Below, piece by piece: positions 16,051 through 20,019 of a stretch of 20,019 nucleotides of DNA. Below the pieces are notes generated by a model. The model was not told the origin of the DNA. It did no database searches and worked only from the letters and a program-made list of their open reading frames with translations. The translations under genes and the position numbers were made by a program. Within the stretch, counting starts at the first letter, position 1, and every line of letters begins with the position of its first letter. This stretch comes from CAYQJS01 sp964417895 (GTDB lineage: Bacteria; Chloroflexota; UBA6077; SHYK01), in NCBI GenBank assembly GCA_964417895.1, contig CAYQJS010000071.1, forward strand, positions 1-20,019, given 5' to 3'.

Positions 16051-16800
16051 ATGACACCAACTCGCGCGTTGCTCGAGGCACATTTGCCCCGCGATCCATG
16101 GTGGCAGACGGCACTCGACCACTTGCTTCCGCCTCGGTGTGTCGGATGCGGGCGGCGGGGAGCTGAGATTTGCCAGCCCTGCATCACCACCCTGCGCACG
16201 CTCGGGACCGGCATTTGCCCGAGATGCAGCATGCCCTCTCCCGGTGGCCGCATCTGCCGCCGCTGCGTCGGGCGGCAATCACCATTGCGTGCGGTGCTGG
16301 CCTGCTATCCGTTTGAGGGCACGATTCGGTCCGCGATCCTGGCGTTCAAGTATCGCGGTCGTACGCGTCTCGCCCCGTTTCTGGCGGCGGCCCTCAGCGG
16401 AGCCCTCGTGGTCCGGCCGATCACCATCGATCTTGTCGTGCCGGTACCTCTCAGCCGGGGCCGGCTGCAGGCACGTGGATTCAACCAGGCTGAACTGCTC
16501 GCGCGGCCCGTCGCGAGAGAGCACGGTTGGCCGCTCGGCGCGACGATGCTGAGCCGGGTTCGCGAGACCCGGCAACAGACAGACCTCCCCGCTCGCGAGC
16601 GACTGAGGAACGTGGCGGGCGCCTTCGAGGTGACGGACCCATTGGGCGTGGCAGGGAAACGAGTGCTCCTGGTGGACGACGTGTGCACGACGGGCGCCAC
16701 GCTGGCCGCGAGCGCGCTTCCGCTTCTCGAGGCCGGGGCCGAAGGCGTCTGGGGCATCGTGGTGGCCCGTGACACGGGTGGCCGGCAACCCCGGGGGTAG
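16051..16800 (+). CDS. comF: ComF-family phosphoribosyltransferase-like protein
   Basis: Family role: required for DNA uptake during natural transformation in competent species; widespread, with an unclear role elsewhere. The 249-residue product has an N-terminal zinc-ribbon with eight cysteines (residues 30, 33, 41, 44, 56, 59, 69, 72), then AILAFKYRGRTRLAP, VVPVPLSRGRLQARGFNQAE, RETRQQTDLPARERLRN and the PRPP-binding VLLVDDVCTTGAT (~205-217). ATG 16051 follows a modest GAGG. It diverges from hisS. The 219-base space to atpZ is filled by repeats. No other competence gene is in the window. Confidence 0.93.
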   Translation: MTPTRALLEAHLPRDPWWQTALDHLLPPRCVGCGRRGAEICQPCITTLRTLGTGICPRCSMPSPGGRICRRCVGRQSPLRAVLACYPFEGTIRSAILAFKYRGRTRLAPFLAAALSGALVVRPITIDLVVPVPLSRGRLQARGFNQAELLARPVAREHGWPLGATMLSRVRETRQQTDLPARERLRNVAGAFEVTDPLGVAGKRVLLVDDVCTTGATLAASALPLLEAGAEGVWGIVVARDTGGRQPRG

Positions 16801-16822
16801 GGCCGCTGCCGTGGAGCCAGCA

Positions 16823-16946
16823 GGCTTGGCAGGCCGAGCCTTGGAGTCGTGAGGCGTTAGTATGCGAGGCGTGAGGGGAACGGCGCGCATGACTCGCAGG
16901 TCAGGCCTGATGACTCACGCCTCACAGGGCTTGGCAGGCCGAGCCT
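16823..16946. repeat. 19-base direct repeat flanking a GTGAGGCG-type inverted repeat
   Basis: GGCTTGGCAGGCCGAGCCT occurs exactly at 16823-16841 and 16928-16946, 105 bases apart, and is itself a rough palindrome. Between the copies lie GAGGCGTGAG (16866-16875) and its reverse complement CTCACGCCTC (16914-16923), forming a hairpin, and the 16-mer GAGGCGTGAGGGGAAC shared with the purC-purS element. The direct repeats could be a duplication made when the inner element inserted, or a separate repeat. Confidence 0.8.
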
Positions 16947-16976
16947 CGACCAAAGCCGAGACCCGGATTGTCGCTA

Positions 16977-16985
16977 TGCTATACT
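16977..16985 (+). promoter_or_regulatory. Extended -10 promoter of the ATP synthase operon
   Basis: TGCTATACT at 16977-16985 is a TGN-extended -10 (TATACT, one base off consensus). No clear -35 lies 17 bases upstream, which extended -10 promoters tolerate. Transcription would start near 16992, two bases past the first base of GTG 16990. This makes GTG 17020 the likely start of the first gene. Confidence 0.55.
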
Positions 16986-17019
16986 CGAAGTGGTTACCGC
17001 GGGGAGCAACGGGGCACCA

Positions 17020-17241
17020 GTGCGGAACCTCAACGTCTGGCGAGCGGTCGCGATCTCCACCGGGCTAGGGACAGCCTTCGCAACTGCGGTGGTGATGGGC
17101 CTCTTGATCGGCAACTTCGCCGATGAGCGATTGGGGAACACGGTACCCGTTCTCACGATCCTCGGCTCCCTCCTCGGATTAGCCGCCGGCGTCTACAGCT
17201 CAGCCCAGCTTGTGCAGTTCGCCCTCCGCAGGAAGGAGTGA
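17020..17241 (+). CDS. atpZ: AtpZ/AtpI-family ATP synthase accessory membrane protein
   Basis: Family role: small two-helix membrane protein at the head of many atp operons, linked to c-ring assembly or Mg/Ca transport. The 73-residue product has two hydrophobic segments (residues ~8-30, AISTGLGTAFATAVVMGLLI, and ~39-60, VPVLTILGSLLGLAAGVYSS) separated by GNFADERLG, the usual acidic/Gly hinge. GTG 17020 is preferred over GTG 16990, which precedes the predicted transcript start. It ends nine bases before atpB. Confidence 0.8.
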   Translation: MRNLNVWRAVAISTGLGTAFATAVVMGLLIGNFADERLGNTVPVLTILGSLLGLAAGVYSSAQLVQFALRRKE

Positions 17242-17250
17242 GCCCGACCG

Positions 17251-17946
17251 TTGGAGATCCACGTCCCCATCCAGCCACAGGTGCTCTTCACGATGGGCGG
17301 GCTCTCCATTACGAATACGCTTCTCACTTCCTGGATTGCAGTCGCGCTCCTCATCCTTCTTGCTTTCATCATCACCCGCAACATGCGGCTGGTTCCGTCG
17401 GGCATTCAGAACGTCGGCGAGTCCATCATCGAGGTGCTGATCACGCTGGCGGAGCAGACCGGCGGCGCCAACGCTCGACGCTTTCTCCCGCTGGTGGCCA
17501 CGCTGTTCCTCTACATCTGGGTCTCAAACTGGATCGGCGTCCTCCCAGGGGTGGGCTCGATCCCTGCACTGCGCTCTGCCAACAGCGACCTGAGCATCAC
17601 CGCAGCCATGGCGCTCGTTGTCTTTTTCTGGGTGCAAGTCGCTGGCCTGCGCGCGGGTCCCAAGGCCTACTTCCTCAAGTTCGTCTGGCCTGTGCCGATC
17701 CTGGAGTTGCTGACAGAGTTCACTCGGCCGCTGTCGCTCGCGCTCCGACTCTTTGGCAACATCCTGGCCGGCTTCATCCTGGTAGAGGTCATGCTCCAGA
17801 TCGTGCCCATCGGCGTGCCGGCGATCTTTCTCGCTGTGGAGCTGGGAGTTGGCCTCATCCAGGCGCTCATCTTCGCGATGCTCACGCTCGCGTTTTTGTC
17901 CATGGCGTCGTCGCATGGCCACGCCGAGGAGCACCACGCCTCATGA
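17251..17946 (+). CDS. atpB: F-type ATP synthase subunit a
   Basis: Known role: membrane stator that forms the proton half-channels against the c-ring. The 231-residue product has five or six hydrophobic helices. The essential Arg is residue 166 in RPLSLALRLFGNILAGFIL. Other family features are LFLYIWVSNWIGVLPG, SANSDLSITAAMAL, and a His/Glu-rich C-terminal end (HGHAEEHHAS). The start is TTG 17251; AAGGAG lies twelve bases upstream, a long spacing, and no better start is seen before the first helix. Second gene of the atp operon. Confidence 0.95.
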   Translation: MEIHVPIQPQVLFTMGGLSITNTLLTSWIAVALLILLAFIITRNMRLVPSGIQNVGESIIEVLITLAEQTGGANARRFLPLVATLFLYIWVSNWIGVLPGVGSIPALRSANSDLSITAAMALVVFFWVQVAGLRAGPKAYFLKFVWPVPILELLTEFTRPLSLALRLFGNILAGFILVEVMLQIVPIGVPAIFLAVELGVGLIQALIFAMLTLAFLSMASSHGHAEEHHAS

Positions 17947-18014
17947 GAAGCGGGTGCGCGACGCTGCGCCGGCCCTCGGCGAACGGTAGATAACAGAAAG
18001 GGAGGGGACACGCT

Positions 18015-18242
18015 ATGCCCGACTCGACACCACTGGCGGCCGGCCTCGCCATCGGATTGGGAGCCATCGGTCCAGGGATCGGCATCGGCATCCTGGGCAG
18101 TAAGGCGATGGAGGCGATGGGTCGGAATCCAGAGGCAGGCGATACCATCTTCCTCCGCATGATCATCGGCATGGCGTTCACGGAAGCGATAGCCATTTAC
18201 GCGTTGGTCGTCGCGTTCCTTCTGTTCGGCCGCATCCACTAG
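18015..18242 (+). CDS. atpE: F-type ATP synthase subunit c
   Basis: Known role: the proteolipid of the rotating ring. The 75-residue hairpin has helix 1 with alternating glycines (GPGIGIGILGSKAMEAMGR), the polar loop RNPEA and helix 2 with the ion-binding carboxylate Glu57 (MAFTEAIAIYALVVAFLLF). The Gln in helix 1 and the Ser/Thr after the Glu that mark sodium-binding rings are absent (Ala58 follows Glu57), so proton coupling is inferred. A strong GGGAGGGG site precedes ATG 18015. Confidence 0.96.
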   Translation: MPDSTPLAAGLAIGLGAIGPGIGIGILGSKAMEAMGRNPEAGDTIFLRMIIGMAFTEAIAIYALVVAFLLFGRIH

Positions 18243-18280
18243 ACAGGCCAGGACGGCGTCGGCGCCTCACGGAGGGCCCC

Positions 18281-18787
18281 ATGGCCATTCTCGATTCGCT
18301 GGGCATAAATGTCACGGCCGTAGTCTGGCACACCGTCAATTTTCTCATCCTGCTGTTCGTGCTGCAGCGCTACCTGTATCGCCCGGTGCTTCGCATGCTG
18401 GACGAGCGGTCGACCCGCATCCGTGACAGCCTTGCCCAAGCGGACCAGGTGCGCGCCGAAACGGCTCGGCTCGCGGAGGCGTCGCGCAGCATTCTTGATG
18501 ACGCGCGTCGAGATGGGCAGCAGCTCCTCGCACAAGCGAACCGGAACGCGGAACAGATCCTGGCAGAGTCGCGGCGGCAGGCCCGCGCCGAAAGCACGCA
18601 GATCGCAGAGCGGGCCCGAGCCGATCTTGCGCGCGAGCGCGACCAGGCTTTCCAGGAATTGCGCGAGCAGGTGGCCGACCTGGCCGTCGCCGCCGCCAGC
18701 CGCGTCGTACGTCGATCCCTGGACGACGCGGCCCATCGCGAGCTCGTCCGTGAGTTCCTCGCCAGCGAAGACGGTGCTCGCAGGTAG
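18281..18787 (+). CDS. atpF: F-type ATP synthase subunit b
   Basis: Known role: peripheral stalk linking subunit a in the membrane to F1. The 168-residue product has one N-terminal membrane helix (VVWHTVNFLILLFVLQRYLY), then RPVLRMLDERSTRIRDSLAQ and a long charged Ala/Glu/Arg helix predicted to form a coiled coil, ending with the family segment ADLAVAAASRVVRRSL and a delta-binding tail. GGAGGG precedes ATG 18281. Only one b subunit gene is present, and it is two bases from atpH. Confidence 0.95.
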   Translation: MAILDSLGINVTAVVWHTVNFLILLFVLQRYLYRPVLRMLDERSTRIRDSLAQADQVRAETARLAEASRSILDDARRDGQQLLAQANRNAEQILAESRRQARAESTQIAERARADLARERDQAFQELREQVADLAVAAASRVVRRSLDDAAHRELVREFLASEDGARR

Positions 18788-18789
18788 GC

Positions 18790-19335
18790 GTGCGTAGGCA
18801 GTCGGGATCGGCTCGCCGCTACGCCGATGCCCTGTTCGGGCTCGCCGTCGAGCGCGACGCGCTCGATGCGTGGGCTGGCGAGCTCCAGCGCATTCGCGCG
18901 GTGGCGGACGATCCCACCGCCCTCCGCATCCTGGCTGGCCCCCGAGTGAGCCTCGAGCAGAAGCGTCGCGTGATCGAGTCGCTGGCAGGGCCCCTCAGTC
19001 GAGAGGTCGTCTCACTCACGCGAATCCTGCTCGAACGTAAGCGCATCGAGCTGTTCCCAGGAGTGGCCGACGCCTTCGCGGACCGGCTGCGCGCGCACCG
19101 GGGGATCGCGCTGGCCGAATTAACGACCGCCGTGGAGCTCGGCGAGTCCGAGAGGCGGCTCATCGCCGAGCGGCTCGAGCAGCGGCTGGGCCGCAGTGTC
19201 GAGGTGGAAGCGCGCGTCGACCCTGCGATTATCGGGGGAGTCATGGCGCGCGTGGGCGATCAGCTCTTCGACGCGAGCGTCCGCGGGAAGCTGGAGAGCT
19301 TGCGCAAGAGGATGGTAGGAGCACGAAGCGGGTAA
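18790..19335 (+). CDS. atpH: F-type ATP synthase subunit delta
   Basis: Known role: joins the peripheral stalk to the top of the F1 alpha3beta3 head. The 181-residue product has the N-terminal helical domain (ARRYADALFGLAVERDALDA), RKRIELFPGVADAFADRL in the middle, and the C-terminal signature DPAIIGGVMARVGDQLFDAS followed by VRGKLESLRKRM. The start is GTG 18790. It is followed by a 135-base gap to atpA holding a palindromic repeat, unusual inside an operon whose other gaps are short. Confidence 0.95.
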   Translation: MRRQSGSARRYADALFGLAVERDALDAWAGELQRIRAVADDPTALRILAGPRVSLEQKRRVIESLAGPLSREVVSLTRILLERKRIELFPGVADAFADRLRAHRGIALAELTTAVELGESERRLIAERLEQRLGRSVEVEARVDPAIIGGVMARVGDQLFDASVRGKLESLRKRMVGARSG

Positions 19336-19345
19336 AGGGCACATG

Positions 19346-19457
19346 GTTGTCATGCTTGAGCGACGGCGAAGCATCTCTCGAGAGACCCCTTCCGATGCTT
19401 CGGAATCCGAAGTCGGCTTGGCCGACTACTCGGATCGCTGCGGCTCAGGGTGACAAC
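19346..19457. repeat. Palindromic repeat between atpH and atpA (GTTGTCA...TGACAAC)
   Basis: Outer arms GTTGTCA (19346-19352) and TGACAAC (19451-19457) enclose GAGCGACGGCGAAGCATC, a CTCGAG core, and a compact hairpin at 19405-19435 in which ATCCGA pairs with TCGGAT and AGTCGGC with GCCGACT. The pattern of TGTCAT, GAGC, GCGAAGCATC and CTCAGGGTGACA is one I recognise as a widespread intergenic palindrome, from memory. It could weaken or process the transcript between atpH and atpA. Confidence 0.8.
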
Positions 19458-19470
19458 GACCGGAGGGAAC

Positions 19471-20019
19471 ATGGCAGTTCGCTCGTCTGCAGAGATCAGC
19501 TCAATTCTTCGCCGGCAGATCGAAGGCTTCGATGAAGCCGTCCAGGCCACGAACATCGGTGTGGTGACGGAGGTCGGCGACGGCATCGCTCGCATCTGGG
19601 GCCTCTCCAACGCCATGGCCAACGAGCTGCTGGAATTCCAGAACGGCGTCATGGCGCTCGCGCTCAACCTCGAGGAGGGCACGGTGGGCGCCATCATCCT
19701 GGGGCCCTACACGGGCATCTCGGAGGGCGACGAGGTCCGCAGCACGGGCCGGGTTATCGAGGTGCCCGTCGGCGACGCGCTCATCGGCCGCGTGGTAGAT
19801 GCCCTGGGCCAGCCCATCGACGGTAAGGGCCCCATCACCACAACAGCCACGCGGCCAGTCGAGCGCATCGCGCCAGGAGTGATCTACCGGCAGCCGGTCA
19901 ACACGCCCGTGCAGACGGGAATCAAGGCCCTCGACTCCATGATCCCGATCGGTCGTGGGCAGCGTGAGCTCATCATCGGCGATCGGCAGACCGGCAAGAC
20001 CGCCATCGCCATCGATACG
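19471..20019 (+). CDS. atpA: F-type ATP synthase subunit alpha (5' part, cut by window edge)
   Basis: Known role: non-catalytic nucleotide-binding subunit of F1. 183 codons are visible of ~500-520. They show the N-terminal delta-contact helix (AEISSILRRQIEGFDEA), the beta-barrel (VGDGIARIWGLSNAMANELL), GRVVDALGQPIDGKGPI, IYRQPVNTPVQTGIKALDSM and the Walker A GDRQTGKTA at the window end. ATG 19471 follows GGAGGGAAC directly. The frame is open to the last base. Confidence 0.97.
   Translation, partial: MAVRSSAEISSILRRQIEGFDEAVQATNIGVVTEVGDGIARIWGLSNAMANELLEFQNGVMALALNLEEGTVGAIILGPYTGISEGDEVRSTGRVIEVPVGDALIGRVVDALGQPIDGKGPITTTATRPVERIAPGVIYRQPVNTPVQTGIKALDSMIPIGRGQRELIIGDRQTGKTAIAIDT

Noticed and set aside
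19405..19435. Intrinsic terminator after atpH
   Set aside because: The hairpin is strong but no T-run follows, and atpA belongs to the same operon; treated as part of a repeat.

Overview
This window is high-GC bacterial DNA, densely packed and mostly housekeeping. The gene set and order point to a member of Chloroflexota, probably a metagenome or draft assembly because there is a ten-N scaffold gap inside hisB. The pointers are a hisS-hisG-hisD-hisC-hisB cluster, an atpZ-atpB-atpE-atpF-atpH-atpA operon, a DUF5678/retropepsin pair and many short palindromic spacers. The phylum is an inference from gene content; no rRNA or tRNA gene is present to confirm it.

Layout. (1) 1-507, minus strand: 3' part of rsmI is cut by the window edge; it diverges from the purine genes. 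(2) 620-6678, plus strand: guaA, a fused purD-purE, purB, purC and purS, nearly all touching or overlapping. They supply GMP synthesis and several steps of IMP/AMP synthesis. (3) 6679-7808, minus strand: a graveyard of accessory genes, with a frameshifted retropepsin-like protease gene, a frameshifted DUF5678 gene that overlaps it by ATGA, and the first ~47 codons of a Rieske dioxygenase. (4) 7825-9510, minus: a glyoxalase-fold (VOC) protein and tyrS. (5) 9597-10055, plus: a DinB-like protein. (6) 10198-15858, minus: hisB, hisC, hisD, hisG and hisS, overlapping by a few bases at most junctions. (7) 16051-16800, plus: comF. (8) 17020-20019, plus: F-type ATP synthase genes, with atpA cut by the right edge.

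The most striking non-gene signal is a set of short inverted-repeat elements sitting exactly at gene junctions. They lie in the purD/purE linker (GGGGTCAGGGG type), between purC and purS and between comF and atpZ (a shared 16-mer, GAGGCGTGAGGGGAAC), across the hisD/hisC boundary (TGAGGAC heptamers), between dinB and hisB (CCTGAGCCTGTCGAA type), and upstream of hisS and between atpH and atpA (GCGAAGCATC type). At two of these places the repeat is translated. In purD-purE it forms a ~50-residue linker that joins two enzymes normally encoded separately. At hisD/hisC it encodes the tail of one enzyme and the head of the next.

The second signal is the decayed DUF5678-retropepsin pair, a translationally coupled two-gene module of unknown role. 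guaA also appears to use a CTG start codon behind a perfect Shine-Dalgarno sequence.
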